Shown here piece by piece: positions 11,831 through 23,888 of a stretch of 64,000 nt of DNA; position 1 is the stretch's first letter, and every line of letters begins with the position of its first letter. The position numbers and the translations under genes are program-made. This DNA comes from Sipunculus nudus (Eukaryota; Annelida; Sipuncula; Golfingiida; Sipunculidae), in the NCBI GenBank assembly GCA_026874595.1, contig CM049313.1, forward strand, positions 50,455,659 to 50,519,658, in the 5' to 3' direction. The notes under the pieces were generated by a model. It had not been told where the DNA came from and made no database searches. It was given only the letters and a program-made list of their open reading frames with translations.

Positions 11831-13819
11831 TGCTGGGCACCACCCAAAAAAAATATGTTAGCATCACCTAATTTTTTTAATATTTCATTTGCGCTTCTGC
11901 GTATCTTTCGCAGTTTGAAATGTGTACTTCAGACTCGCGGTTGTTTATGCGGTCATGGCCTAAAAAATAAAACATCATCACATATATATTATTCACACTA
12001 TGAACAATGTTAAGCAAATTTGTTGGTGAATAAAACAAACTGGTATGTATTTTTTGTAATATCAGACACAAGTTATAGCTTTTTTCTCTAAATGTCTTTA
12101 TGAATCATCATTCCGTGCTGCACATGTATTTATCTCGGTGGAAGTATGTTTCAAGATACATTTGGTAGCACAACTATTTTACGATGTTTTAGTAGTTTGT
12201 GTTTGTCATTAATTATGTTTCAGCAATAACAAGTCATTAAATTTCTTTTGAAATTTAAGTCTAAAACGCATTATCTTTAATTATAATATACAATTAATAT
12301 ATAATATACTTATGTTCCTGTCAACGCAAAAAAAAAATGGCCCAGCCAATTCTTTCGAGTGAAACAGACCAACCTGGAAACGGACTAGAAATAGGACTCA
12401 CCTGCATTTTCTACACTGTCATCCAGCAGTTGAAGGACTAGTTATTCAGTTCATTTCCCGAATTCTGTAGGTGTGAACACACATTTCGGTGAATCGGTTC
12501 CTATGAAATTCGAACCAATAAAAATCGAAAGAGTCTGACATTGTTAGACTTTAATCGAATTTCTGAAGGCCCGTTTTAACTTGTAAGTCGCCGGGAGCGT
12601 AAGCTGGTTATACAAATCATGCAGTGTGACAACCAAATCTGGACTGACGGTGTTTCAATCATGACCAGCCGAATTTTGAAAAATGCCGTCATTACTCACA
12701 GGAGCCAAGTATTAAACTTAAGTTATGCAACTAAACAGTATAATGAAGCAGTTGATTCATTTCATATAGACGATAATTATATGTGCACTCGACTTTTGAA
12801 ACCTTGGAGCCTGTTATAGCAGACGTTTTAAACTGCTTCTGTAAAGTTATTTCAGATTGTGATGACAAATTGGAGGAAACGGCTCATCCGATCGTAGGTT
12901 CTCACACTGGGCATACACGCAGAGTATTTATAGGCAAGGATTAACAATATCGTGTAATGTGTCGTTCCTTATAAACTGAAGGCTACACCACAGTAATGTC
13001 TGTTGGGCTGTAAGGTTGTACAAACTGTACATCACTGCTGGTTCAGCAACGTGCCTTTTGCGGTTCGATAACCCAATTTTACCTCACCGAAAGATGAACA
13101 TCTCATTTTAATTATCTTGTTTCTGTTATTGTTTATATTTTAGTTTTTTTTGTTATAATCATTTTATCTTATATTATATTATGTATTATTGTATGGACCT
13201 TTTTTGCGACTTTTGGAATATACAAATCCTTGAGAGAGTAATCAATGGACTGCATCTTGTATAGAGCAGATCATTACCATCATAAATAATTAAATATTTT
13301 ATTAGCAATCGCAATGTTGATTTTCGTGGATGTACTACCTTTATCCTCAATATACCTTAACCTCCTTACCTACATAGTTCGTGTGCAGGTACCCACGCTG
13401 CATGTGCCAGTCTGGCACCTTTCAACCTGCCGCTATAGAGGTCGTTTCTACTCAAATCAATCCTCTTCCATAAAGGGATTGTGAGACGGCTGAGAGTACT
13501 TCTCAGCTTTCAAACTTCAAAATTAAAATATGTTACAGTTCAAGAAAAGGAGTTTTGTTTACATTACAAGTAGGAATGCTTGTCAAATATGTCTTATTTC
13601 GTTAGGCCCTTACCTCAACATTTCATGTCCATGTAATTTGCCTTGAAATTTCTGATCTAATATATCTGAACGTGTTATATAATCCCCTTCACTACGTTTA
13701 CACCTACGCTGCTGTTGTATTGAAAAACCCAATCGCATTGTTGGTAAATGACTTCTTTTCCCACAAGCCCTCACTTGTGGAGTCGTACCCTTGAGAGTAT
13801 GATTTTGAGCAGTGTAGGC

Positions 13820-13827
<8 letters not shown>
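11830..13827. other. Unique DNA, no gene seen
   Basis: No frame longer than 81 codons and no recognisable motif. A very T-rich stretch covers 13100-13200. Confidence 0.45.

Positions 13828-13901
<74 letters not shown>
13828..13901. repeat. (TA)37 microsatellite
   Basis: A pure TA run of 74 bp, read as a YI-repeat peptide on the minus strand. Confidence 0.97.
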
Positions 13902-13902
<1 letters not shown>

Positions 13903-13991
13903 CCTGTTTAGAAGTTGAACATATGAAGAACTAGAATGAACATATAAAGAACTAGGAGTCTGCATTCTAAGGAATGAAATCCTCCTCCATC

Positions 13992-14005
13992 GGGGGGGGG
14001 GGGGG
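13992..14005. repeat. G14 homopolymer
   Basis: An uninterrupted run of 14 G. Confidence 0.95.
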
Positions 14006-14937
14006 TCCCAATTGTGCAATTGTGGAATGCTCCCAAAAACCGCATTTCTATATATTAACCTTTTCGGCCTATACTCGCATACATTTGTGAGTATTCCTTG
14101 GCGACGTTCCTAAATCCGGGTCATTTTTCGGATCTACACCAAAATATAATCTATTTGTTCATGGTCCATTCCATTAATACCCTTTCCCCAAAATGTCATA
14201 AGAGTATGTTTACGATTCCGTGACACGCATACTTGAGCAGGGATGAACACATACCCTTCTGGTGGAGACAATAAACCAAACATGACAAATCAAAATATTG
14301 TCAGCTTAGCTACAAGAGAAGACGTAATGGCAAAACACTTTCAAAATTGATCACCAGAGAGCAGCAGAGCGTTGCAAAAGAACATCACGAGATCGGGCGT
14401 ACGTTAAAACATCTAAGGATCTTTATGCCATTAAGAGAAACCGATTCAGAAATAATCTCGGTGAAAACGAAAAATGTGCATTTGTCACAATTTATATCGT
14501 TTCCTTGTTCTACCAACTGATGCACCCCCAGGAAGAATGAAGTATTTTTACTTTGTTCTATATCTACCGAGCGGCATTTCCCTTTTATTTTGGTTCACCT
14601 CAGCATGCCATCAAATTGATCTGATGTGTCCTTTCTCGCTCTTTATTTTTGTCGTCATAGATCTTGGCAGAGTGAACGATTTACAGCAAGTGACATTTAA
14701 AAGGTTTTCATCAGAATTGATTAATAACCCAGTCACGTGATCATAACAGGTATCTCTCACATCCTGAATTGCAAAATAGATACCCTGATAAAAAAACGGA
14801 TTAGAATTTATTTTTATGTATTCTAGGCATTGGCGTATCATCTTTCACATATACTATATTCAGTTATAGATTTCAGTATATATGGAACACCACTTAAACA
14901 ATGCTAGTTTGATTCTAACCATTTAAGTTTTCTTGAG
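14006..14937. other. Unique DNA, no gene seen
   Basis: Two overlapping short frames (88 codons plus, 76 codons minus) around 14474-14841 have no recognisable features. Sequence is otherwise AT-rich and unremarkable up to the minisatellite. Confidence 0.4.
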
Positions 14938-16534
14938 TCTGTACGAGGCGTAAGGCCTGTCTTCTCAGTTTTTTGTGTGGCTGATATACCCGCGCTGTAC
15001 GATGTGTAAGGCCTGTCTTCTCAGTGTGTTGTTTTGGCTGATTTACCCCCCGCTGTACGACGTTTAAGACCCATCTTCTCAGTGTGTTATGTGGCTTATA
15101 TACCCCCGCTGTAAGACGTGTAAAGCCCGTCTTCTCAGTGTGTTATGTGGCTTATATACCCCCCGCTGTACAACGTGTAAGGCCCGTCTTCTCAGTGTGT
15201 TATGTGGCTTATATACCCCCCCCCCCCCCCTGTACGACGTGTAAGGCCCGTCTTCTCGCTATGTTGGCTGATACATCCCACTGTACGACGTGTAAAGCCC
15301 GTCTTCTCAGTGTGTTGTGTGGCTGATATACCCCCGCTGTACGACGTGTAAGGCCCGTTTTCTCAGTTTGTTATGTGGCTTATAACCCCCCGCTATACGA
15401 CGTGTAAGGCCCGTCTTCTCAGTGTGTTATGTGGCTTATATACCCCCGTTGTACGACGTGTAAGGCCCGTCTTCTCAGTGTGTTATGTTGCTTATATACC
15501 CCCGCTGTACGACGTGTAAGGCCCGTCTCCTCAGTGTGTTATGTGGCTGACATACCACCGCTGTACGACGTAAAATGTCAGTCTTCTCGGTGTGTTGTTT
15601 GGCTGATAAACCCCCGCTGTACGACGTGTAAGGCCCGTCTTCTCAGTGTGTTGTGTGGCTTATATACCCGCCCCCCCCCCCCCCCCGCTGTACGACGTGT
15701 ACGGCCCGCCTTCTCAGTGTGTTATGTGGCTTATATACCCCCCGCTGTACGACGTGTAAAGCCCGTCTTCTCAGTGTGTTATGTGGCTTATATACCCCCA
15801 ACGGTACCACGTGTAAGGCCCATCTTCTCTGTGTTTTATGTGGCTGATATATCCCCGCTGTACAACGTGTAAGGCCCGTCTCCTCAGTGTGTTATGTGGC
15901 TTATATACCCCCCGCTGTAAGACGTGTAAGGCTCGTCTTCTCACTGTGTTATGTGGCTTATATACCCCCTGCTGCACGACGTGTTAGGCCCGTCTTCTCA
16001 GTGTGTTATGTGGCTTATATACCCCCCGCTGCACGACGTGCAAGGCCCGTCTTCTCAGTTTTTTATGTGGCATATAAACCCCTGCTGTACGACGTGTACG
16101 GCCCGTCTCCTCAATGTGTTATGTGGCTTATATACCCCCCGCTGTACGATGTGTAAGGCTCGTCTTCTCAGTGTGGTATGTGGCTTATATACCCCCCGCT
16201 GTACGACGTGTAAGGCTCGTCTTCTCAGTGTGTTATGTAGCCGATATACCCCCCCCCCCCCGCTGTACGACGTGTAAGGTCCGTCTTCTCAGTGTGTTAT
16301 GTGGCTGAGATAACACCGCTCTACGACTTGTAAGGCTTGTCTTCTCAGTGTGTTATGTGGCTTATATACCCCCCGCTGCACGACGTGTAAGGCCCGTATT
16401 CTCAGTGTTTTATGTGGCTTATATACCCCCGCTGTACGACGTGTAAGGCCCGTCTTCTCAGTGTGTTATGTGGCTTATATACCCCCCGCTATACGACATG
16501 TAAGGCACGTCTTCTCAGTGTGTTATGTGGCTTA
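14938..16534 (+). repeat. 56-57 bp minisatellite, left part (about 28 units)
   Basis: Each unit holds GCTGTACGACGTGTAAGGCC, then CGTCTTCTCAGTGTGTTATG, then TGGCTTATATA and a C run. The C run varies from about 4 to 18 bases between units (for example near 15218, 15669 and 16250). This shifts the frame and explains the many overlapping short ORFs with CGLYTP or CYVAYIPPAVRRVRP repeats. Units are more divergent at the left edge and homogeneous in the middle, as expected when an array turns over by unequal exchange or slippage. It continues at 18567 after a transposon insertion. Confidence 0.95.
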
Positions 16535-18568
16535 CCGTATTCGACGTAATAAGCGCCCCGGGCGCTCTCAAAATTAAATTTTTCTAAAATTTTTTATACC
16601 CTAATAAGCGCCCCCCCCCCCCCCCCCACATCTGCCAACTTCCAAAGTGCATTACGATCCTCCAATTTAACACTGCGGCTTGTGTACACGTGTTTGACTT
16701 CACAGCACATTCAGGACAATTCAGAAAAAAAACAATGATCATTTAACAATGGTTGTGTAATCCAAGTGATACCGATTTGCAGACGATTTTTTTTTGTGTT
16801 GCATGAGGGAATTGTCTAAATGACTACAGTTCGAGATTTCCTTAGCAGGTTAAGAGGAAAAATAAGGATGGTAATAAATGAACACTTTTATAAAAGTCAA
16901 AGTCTAATAAGGTAGCAGAATGTATAAAATGTTCATATAAAAATATATTAATCATTTATTTGAATGATGAAAAAAAAAATAATACGGGACATCGGTACCC
17001 CGATTATGTCAGTCACCTTGCGCAAATACCTTTGACAGCTGAGCCGATTAATGACATGGAATGGCATCGACAATAATTGTCTTTTTTGTCTTTCATTGTG
17101 CTTGATATTACATGCAAAAGTTTTTAAAAAAATGAAAACTGGCCCTCAGACTCTTGCGTATTATATTTACTTCAGTGCGTATACGAACCAAATCCGGGGT
17201 TTTGTTTTAAAATTGTTAGGAAATTTCTCATATTTATATCCCGCGGAAACACGGTCCCTTTCTTGAACTTTGTTGACCCGTTATAATACATTCATTTTCT
17301 CGACGTAGTCCAATAATACAAGCTTGACAAACATTGTCACCTGAGGAAAGGCCGCTTCATATTTATAATTATAATGCGTTACTGGTTGTCTTGTAATTGA
17401 AGTGCCATGAGCGAGTCTCCGTGTATGTCAGTGTGCAAGCAAGCTGACAGCGTCCGCATTCACTGGACTCGTGAACATTTTACGCAGTAAATACGGCACC
17501 ATATGAAAAAATCATCCTCGTTTTAACATGCATATTACGTGCTACTGGGTGGCACTTGGTTAGGCAAATTCCCAGCATCCCTTGCGCGAGAGCTGTATAC
17601 ACACAGATTAACCCAGGGCACTGGGATTTTGAGAACACGGGTAAGCCCTGCACGCTGTCAGCGGCATCGACAATTATATTACTGTGTACATGTTTCAAGT
17701 GAATTACCAAGATATTTTTTGGCAAAAAATACATTAAAACTTATATATTATCAGGATTGGGAATTCCGTTTTGGTCCGTCAATTCCGCAATTCCGTCCGC
17801 GGTTGCGTAAATTCACTGGCTCTACTGTCAGAAGGGCTTTCATATATTGATTCAGTTAAAATCCCTGTGTCAATGCGGCAAGGGCAAACCTTTTCTTACC
17901 AATTATTTAACTATGTGCACATGGAAATCTGATGTATAAACGATAAATTCAAATAAAAACAAAGCATTGTAATGCTCTTTATTGAGTGTATATTACCACC
18001 ATACGGACATGATCACTGATATTCACGGCATCAAGTTCGGCCGACGTAATAATTCACATTGCCGTAAATTATCCTTGGCGGCCCTGAGGACGCTGAGAAA
18101 CTTGTACCAGTGTATCAAATGGCCGCCCTTCTTTGCTTATAATTTAGGATAAAATTTATCGTCCATCACGAGCAAATACGGTAAGTAATATATATTTCAT
18201 TGCATAATACATCCACATACGTACCTGAATTCAGGTCACCCAATCAGCATGGCCACTTGCAGGGTCTGCCTTCACGGACACCGTCATCCAGTCTTATCTA
18301 TGATACACTTGACCACTGATTCTGTTATGGTTAACTAATATTATTATTATATTATATGATAAAGCTTAACGGAGATTGAATAAAAACTGGTGGTAACTTT
18401 TAAGCTTGGCGGGGAGAAATGAAAGCATTACGTTGTCCTGTGTTATATTGGCTAGGGAGAAAAGTGAGGTTAGGATGGCTCACCCTTTAGTTTCATAAAG
18501 TGATCTCCAAAATCCGGTGGGGGGGGGGCCTTATTACGGGAGGGGCGCTTATTACGTCGATTACGGTA
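16533..18568. mobile_element. 2,032 bp inverted-repeat element inserted in the minisatellite
   Basis: The element occupies 16535-18566, flanked by a TA on each side (16533-16534 and 18567-18568). Its ends are inverted repeats: CCGTATTCGACGTAATAAGC on the left and, reverse complemented, CCGTAATCGACGTAATAAGC on the right. Both continue with GCCCC, giving 24 of 25 matching bases. Removing it with one TA rejoins GTGGCTTA to TATACCCC exactly as in intact units. A second TAATAAG(C)GCC-plus-C-run motif lies just inside each end. A TA duplication is typical of Tc1/mariner-like and ISL2EU-type elements. No transposase is visible (longest frame 103 codons, 17539-17850, unrecognised), so it is probably non-autonomous. 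Confidence 0.88.
16611..16627. repeat. C17 homopolymer inside the inserted element
   Basis: Run of 17 C following the internal TAATAAGCG motif. A G run of about 10 near 18521-18530 mirrors it at the other end of the element. Confidence 0.9.
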
Positions 18569-19078
18569 TATATACCCCGCTGTACGACGTGTAAGGCCCG
18601 TCTTCTCAGTGTGTTATGTGGCTTATATACCCCCGCTGTACGACGTGTAAGGCCCGTCTCCTCAGTGTGTCATGTGGCAGAGATACCACCGCTGTACGAC
18701 TTGTAAGGCCGGTCTTCTCAGTGTGTTATGTGGCTGAGATACCACCGCTGTACGACGTGTAAGGCTCGTCTTCTCAGTGTGTTATGTGGCTTATATACCC
18801 CCGCTGTACGACGTGCAAGGCCCGTCTCCTCAGTGTGGTATGTGGCTTATATACCCCCCGCTGTACGACGTGTAAGGCCCGTCTCCTCAGTGTGTTATGT
18901 GGCTTATATACCCCCGCTGTACGACGTGTAAGGCCCGTCTTCTCAGTGTGTTGTGTGGTTTATATGGCCCCGGTGTACGACGTGTAGGCCCGTCTTCTCT
19001 GTGTGTTGTGTGGCTGATATACCCCCGCTCTATAAGCTCTAAATACATGTCTTATCAATGTATTCTTTGGCTGATATT
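18567..19078 (+). repeat. 56-57 bp minisatellite, right part (about 8 units plus decayed edge)
   Basis: Continuation of the array that begins at 14938, in phase with it once the inserted element is removed. Units are clear to about 19035. One strongly decayed unit follows to 19078 (CTCTATAAGCTC to TTTGGCTGATATTA), and the R1 repeat begins directly after it. Confidence 0.93.
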
Positions 19079-20470
19079 ATTTAGGGTTTCCAAGGAATTT
19101 TTTTTCCAAGGAGTTTTGGTCAAACTGTAACCAATCATACAAATCTGTCCTATTGGATGCTCAAATCATGTTCGTTCACATATCTTGCAGGATATAGGTC
19201 ACAGTGATCTTTTTTTCCAGATGTGCAAGGAGACTACAATGATATACCCAGAACCTCCCTGGATGTTGCGTTAAAACATCCTAGGCCTAACGGATACAAT
19301 TTGTAACCGTCTGAGTCACTGGATACTCAAAATCATGTTTTCGACCCATAGTTTGCAGAATATAGGTCATCATGGCGTAATTTTAGCTTACCTAGAAGAT
19401 TTGGCTAAGACCTCCCTGAATGTAAAGTTCGAAGTTTATAGATTTAACGGTTCCGAATTATGCTTTGTCAACACCGTACTGCTTCATTTGAAGGTCTCAA
19501 AATAGAGAAAACAAATGTGTCAACACCAGTCTTGAGAAACTGATGAAACACTCCATCAATATAAATGGATAGAATCATGACAATCAATGTATTAGGCATT
19601 CAGATACTGAAGCTTTTGCATTAAATATTGGATTATTCTGGGGTGCAAACACAGATCTTATTATCCACAGAATATAGGTCACAGTGACCTTAGTTCAGAT
19701 GTGCAAGGAGACTGTACAGTTATATGCCCAAAACCTCCCTGTATGTCAAACTAGAAGGATCTAGCTCCAACAGTCACGTTTTGTACCTGTGTATCTGTCT
19801 GGGTGCATAAAAGAATGCTTTTGGCAGTAGTTTACAGAATATAGGTCACCATGCCCTAATTTCAAGTTTCCATGGAGATTTTCCGAGACCTGGATTTTTA
19901 CCTCAGAAGATTATAGGGCTAGCGGATACAATTTGTGCCCTTTCTGACTCATTAGGTACTCAGAATCATGTTTTCAGTCCGCAGTTCCTGAAATACAATT
20001 CACCATGACCGAATTTCAGGTGATTTGCCAAGGACTACCTAAAATGTGCAGTTATGAGTTTCTAGTTCAAACGATTACGGTGTGTTCCCTGCAATGTTAA
20101 TGTCTCGGTGTCTGTTTACAGTCTGCACCACCAGCCTTCAGAAACTGATGCAACACTCCATGATCAATATGCATGGAAAGAATCATGGTATTCAATGCAT
20201 TAGTTATTCAGATACTGGAGGTTTTGTTTATATTTTCTTAATTATTCTGGGGAAGGGTGTGTACTAAATAGTCCAATAGCTCAGAGGATATAGGTCTTAG
20301 TGGTCTAATTTCAGGTTTCGAGGGATATTTAATATGAAACTCTACAATGGACCTCTATGGGTGTTCATTTAGAAGAATTAAGGTCCAGCGGTTACGATTT
20401 CAACACTGTAAACGGACGGACGAAGGAATGATCTCTATAGCTCAGCTGACTGAAAGTCAGCTGAGCTAAA
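19079..20470 (+). mobile_element. R1 compound interspersed repeat, copy II
   Basis: Same ordered segments as copy I: diverged units of roughly 150-160 bp with TGCTCAAATCATG, CAGAATATAGGTCA and CTCCCTGGATGT words (anchors near 19158, 19322 and 19954). The CTTCATTTGAAGG-to-TTATTCTGG segment occurs once completely (19485-19645) and once in part (20110-20250). It ends with GGACGGACGAAGG, CTATAG and a perfect hairpin at 20438-20466, followed by an A tract. No enzyme is encoded. Confidence 0.65.
20438..20466 (+). repeat. Perfect terminal hairpin of R1
   Basis: AGCTCAGCTGACT and AGTCAGCTGAGCT form a 13 bp perfect stem with a 3-base GAA loop, directly before an A tract. The same structure, less perfect, ends the other R1 copies. 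It may be the 3' terminal signal of the element. Confidence 0.85.
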
Positions 20471-20925
20471 AAATATACCTATTGTTTCATAAATAGAAAG
20501 AGTTCATATAATATAAAAATTATATCCATATTTAATTATATCAACATTGTAAACATCAAAACGTGTTTCATCGTATTTATAAATTTTTCCTGCCTCCGAC
20601 AGGCAAAAACTAAGAACCCGCCTTGTTTACACGGGAATTAGGTGGAGAGGTCTCGTGTGGTGTGTCTGTATGAGTTTAATTTCAGTTACACGAGGCGATG
20701 TGTCGACTATCGCATATTTCCAAAATAGTACGCATGTACTTGGCCATAAATCAATATTTCTTCTTTCTCCCGTTTTTTGAAATTCAAATGTACAGATATT
20801 CAATTAAATCTTGGTTGTTCACATTTTATATATACTTTATATGATTAATATTTATTTAAAGTAATAACTGCATACTGTCAAATGTAAAGTACACGAAAGA
20901 CACAATAACCATCTGTTGTAACCAA
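20471..20925. other. Unique AT-rich DNA
   Basis: Nothing recognisable between the R1 end and SINE-A copy 1. Confidence 0.4.
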
Positions 20926-20930
20926 ATATA

Positions 20931-21165
20931 TATCGAGTGGTAAAACGCTTGGATCCCTTCGCCGGCGACTAGGGTTCGATCCATGAGTGTGGCCATGAGA
21001 GTGGGTTGTTGTGGCTCGTCTAGTGTCGTTGGTTTTCTCCGGGTCCCCCGGTTTCCTTCACCTCTACAGACTATCGAACGTCATCATTCGAGCCATGGAG
21101 AGTGCCTCATACAAGTTATTATTTTTTTTGGTATAATCCATGGTTAATAAATAAAGTTCATAGTT
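20931..21165 (+). mobile_element. SINE-A copy 1
   Basis: A tRNA-like head has box A remnant TCGAGTGGTAAAACGC (20933-20948) and box B GGTTCGATCC (20973-20982). The body follows with GAGAGTGGGTTGT and CTATCGAACG. The tail GGTATAATCCATGGTTAATA ends in AATAAA. The same head, body and tail recur at 27204-27415, so the unit is about 210-235 bp. Internal boxes A and B would serve as an RNA polymerase III promoter. Confidence 0.75.
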
Positions 21166-21227
21166 TTATAATCAAATATATTCCTGTGCGATATTTAGGA
21201 CTTTAAAAACTACCAATACACACACAA

Positions 21228-21229
<2 letters not shown>

Positions 21230-21279
<50 letters not shown>
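21230..21279. repeat. (TA)25 microsatellite
   Basis: Pure TA run of about 50 bp, preceded by a short CA run. Confidence 0.95.
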
Positions 21280-21284
<5 letters not shown>

Positions 21285-23380
21285 ACATGCGATATTTCTG
21301 GATTATTCCGTGGTATGACCAAGCAATGGAAGTTATTGCACACGTAGGGCCGACAAGGGGCGTTAGTCACCGGGCTCGGTTAACACCAGGATAAAAAAAA
21401 TGGTAGGAAGCGTGTGCTGTAATACTGTCATACTGCCATACGGTCCGAAATGGAATATAATTATGCAGATGCACATACCGAGTTAAGCTAGTAACCTCCA
21501 CATGAAACAAATTCAAAAACATAAATATTTTCATTTATTCGATTTTCTACACAGCTGTGCAAATAGATATAAAATATCCTATAACGATGTTACGAACATG
21601 TTTACTGTAGACTCGCACAAATGTTCACATGGACAAGGATATGCAGCACTGTGATAACATGTCTGTAAAGGAAATTATATCGACAAGGTTCCATTGACAA
21701 CCCCCCCCCCCCCCCCGCGACATCCGGTAATTAAATTACGTCGTGGGATGCGTTATGAGAGTATCATAGCAACGTGAGAACAAAATTGCTACTAAAATCC
21801 TTTCCTAAACAGATAACCCCGCTTGTCAGGATATAACTTCATTTAATCGTAAAATAAATATTTACCATCCCTATTTATTAGTTGTTAACTATCCTTGATT
21901 ATCTGATAATTCATATATTTTTCCCATCTATAATTTGAGACTTACATGCATAAACGCACTGACCGTGATCCTACGAGTGTTAATTAGGAGCCTTAATTAA
22001 TGAACGCGGTGACATTCCAAGCTGTTATTGATGATTCATCAATGACAAGAACCCCGCTCCGGGGCGTATGTAGTGCCAGCAAATGAAACCAGTGGTCCTT
22101 GCAGGTCAATAAGTGCAAGTGTCCCTTCCTGTTTTCCAGATTTTTTCTCTGCCACTTAACTGATGTGATAATTGATTGTGAAAATGAAACAATACTCAAA
22201 GGACGCACAACTCCTTCAAAGCCATAGACAACAATTTATACATTTATACATGTATTATATAAGTAGTACATAAATGTACAAACACCAGCAGATGTCAGAA
22301 TATTCAGTTACATATAGACAGGTGAACAATTTATTTATTTATATAACACGCATTTTTCCATGGTAGCCGTTATCAGAATAAAATTCTGTTTACATATAGA
22401 ATCCGAGAAATTAAAATAAAAATACAATGTTCTATACCATCACCAAACTAAAATCACATCATACAGTCGGAAGATATTATGCGAAACTGCAGTAACGCAA
22501 GTATAGCTTACATCGATACACAAGAATATAGAAGAAAACAGAATGAAGCAGATTTGCTGAATATATGAACGATTACGTTTGATTAAAAACATAGATAATA
22601 TACCATAGCGTATAAAAAAAGATAAAACTGAAGTTTATAAAACTATGTAAAAGTCTAGGATAATGCGCACAAATACGGTAATGGAAAATAAGATAACCCT
22701 CAGTAATTATTATTGATTCATCAAACCAGTCAGTTTGACGCATGCGCAAAATTCACCACCATCGTGTGGTCATAATCAACTTAGCTTTCATATCAATTCT
22801 CCATTTTGTTAATTTCATTCATGATTGATTAAAAAAAATGTTTATTATGATAAATACAGACAGAAAAACAATAATCAGACAAGAAGGTTTCTGACAAACA
22901 ATCTCCTTCGAACTTGTGTTATTGTATAACTGTGGTACTGTATTCATATATAAACAATCATTGCCTGTTAGAACTCTGATGCACATTGACTGAAATGTTA
23001 ACAAAGGCAGGTACACCATGCAAATTAACTAAAGCTAAAGCGGGAAAAGAAATTGCTCGAGCCCCGTAGTTGAGGAAGTCGGTACCCTCGTCCTAGGCGC
23101 TCCGTCAGCAACGATAAACACGATATCCAAGTGAGTGTTTATGTAATTTATATATGTCACAACATGCATTTTGGGAAAGCACTGCTAGATAGCTTCAATC
23201 TTATAAAATGTAACTATAATGTTGTTCATTTAGTGCAATATCCGGTCGATATGATCTGTCATAATATAAATAGGGAGCCGTGCACAGAACTGAAACATAA
23301 GTCTCTGCTGCTAAACAGACAAGCTTGGCAAAATCAGGCCTAACATGAAACGGATGAATGGATCCATCCATTCTATGGCG
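21280..23380. other. Mostly unique AT-rich DNA
   Basis: Holds a C16 run at 21701-21716. A GACGCATGCGCA motif near 22738-22749 resembles NRF-1 half-sites. No frame over 71 codons before 23.1 kb is recognisable. Confidence 0.4.
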
Positions 23381-23386
23381 GTTGAC

Positions 23387-23398
23387 CACGTGACGTAA
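23387..23398. promoter_or_regulatory. Composite E-box/CRE-like site
   Basis: CACGTG (23387-23392) overlaps TGACGTAA (23391-23398). These are recognised by bHLH-ZIP and by ATF/CREB-type bZIP factors respectively. It lies about 370 bp upstream of the candidate TATA box at 23755. Motif evidence only. Confidence 0.3.
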
Positions 23399-23639
23399 GC
23401 ACAGGAAGCACTCTCCCGCCTCAGATGCATACAGCAAAAAATAAAGGTGCAAACACACTCGCAGAAAAAAAGCGCATCCGCAGTGACAATGCGAGGCAGC
23501 AAACACGCAGTAGTCGACATCTCAGTTCTAATGATTGTACAACCATAATATCCATGGTACAAGTGACAAGTCATCGATCCGACAGAATTCACATTTACCT
23601 ATTGCTTAAGTAAACTGCGCTCTCATAGGCTCGGAGCTT

Positions 23640-23834
23640 TAGCCACTGTCCGTCCAGCCACACGGAGCGAGCGCCCCGCGACTTGCGCGATGCGATAGTA
23701 ATCCAAGCAACTTGGTGGCTCGCAGAAGCTGGTCTCACTCATTCCTAGTTGAGATTATATAACTCGGCGCATACCTTATGACAAGGGAATCGAGCTTCAC
23801 TAAAGGTTCTGCATCCCTGTAAATTTTTTTTCAG
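23640..23834 (+). promoter_or_regulatory. Candidate promoter upstream of possible first exon
   Basis: A GC- and CpG-rich stretch at 23645-23700 is followed by TTATATAA at 23755-23762. This would predict a start site near 23785-23795. The sequence then runs, possibly without an intron, into the ATG at 23877. A competing reading takes the T tract and CAG at 23824-23834 as a splice acceptor. Which one applies cannot be decided from sequence. Confidence 0.3.
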
Positions 23835-23876
23835 ACAACACTATTTGTCGTCTAGTCCAGAACGGAGATTCCAGAG

Positions 23877-23888
23877 ATGTATGACAAG
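23877..23888 (+). CDS. Possible partial CDS: start codon and four codons before a splice donor
   Basis: ATG TAT GAC AAG (M-Y-D-K) is followed immediately by GTAGGTGAG, giving AAG|GTAGGT, a strong donor. The ATG has G at -3, an acceptable start context. The exon would begin at a start site near 23790 or at the acceptor ending at 23834. Without splicing the frame stops five codons later, so this is coding only if spliced. I cannot find the next exon, and four residues identify no family. This is the most gene-like signal in the window but remains weak. Confidence 0.25.

Noticed and set aside
15084-16577. Series of overlapping frames with CGLYTP/CYVAYIPPAVRRVRP-type repeated peptides
   Set aside because: They are translations of the 56-57 bp minisatellite. 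C-run length changes shift the frame from unit to unit, so no continuous protein exists.
14938-19078. CRISPR-like array
   Set aside because: Units are directly tandem with no unique spacers, and the DNA is eukaryotic.
19079-20470. R1 as a Helitron
   Set aside because: A terminal hairpin is present, but it is followed by an A tract rather than CTRR, and no TC 5' end or A|T insertion site could be shown.
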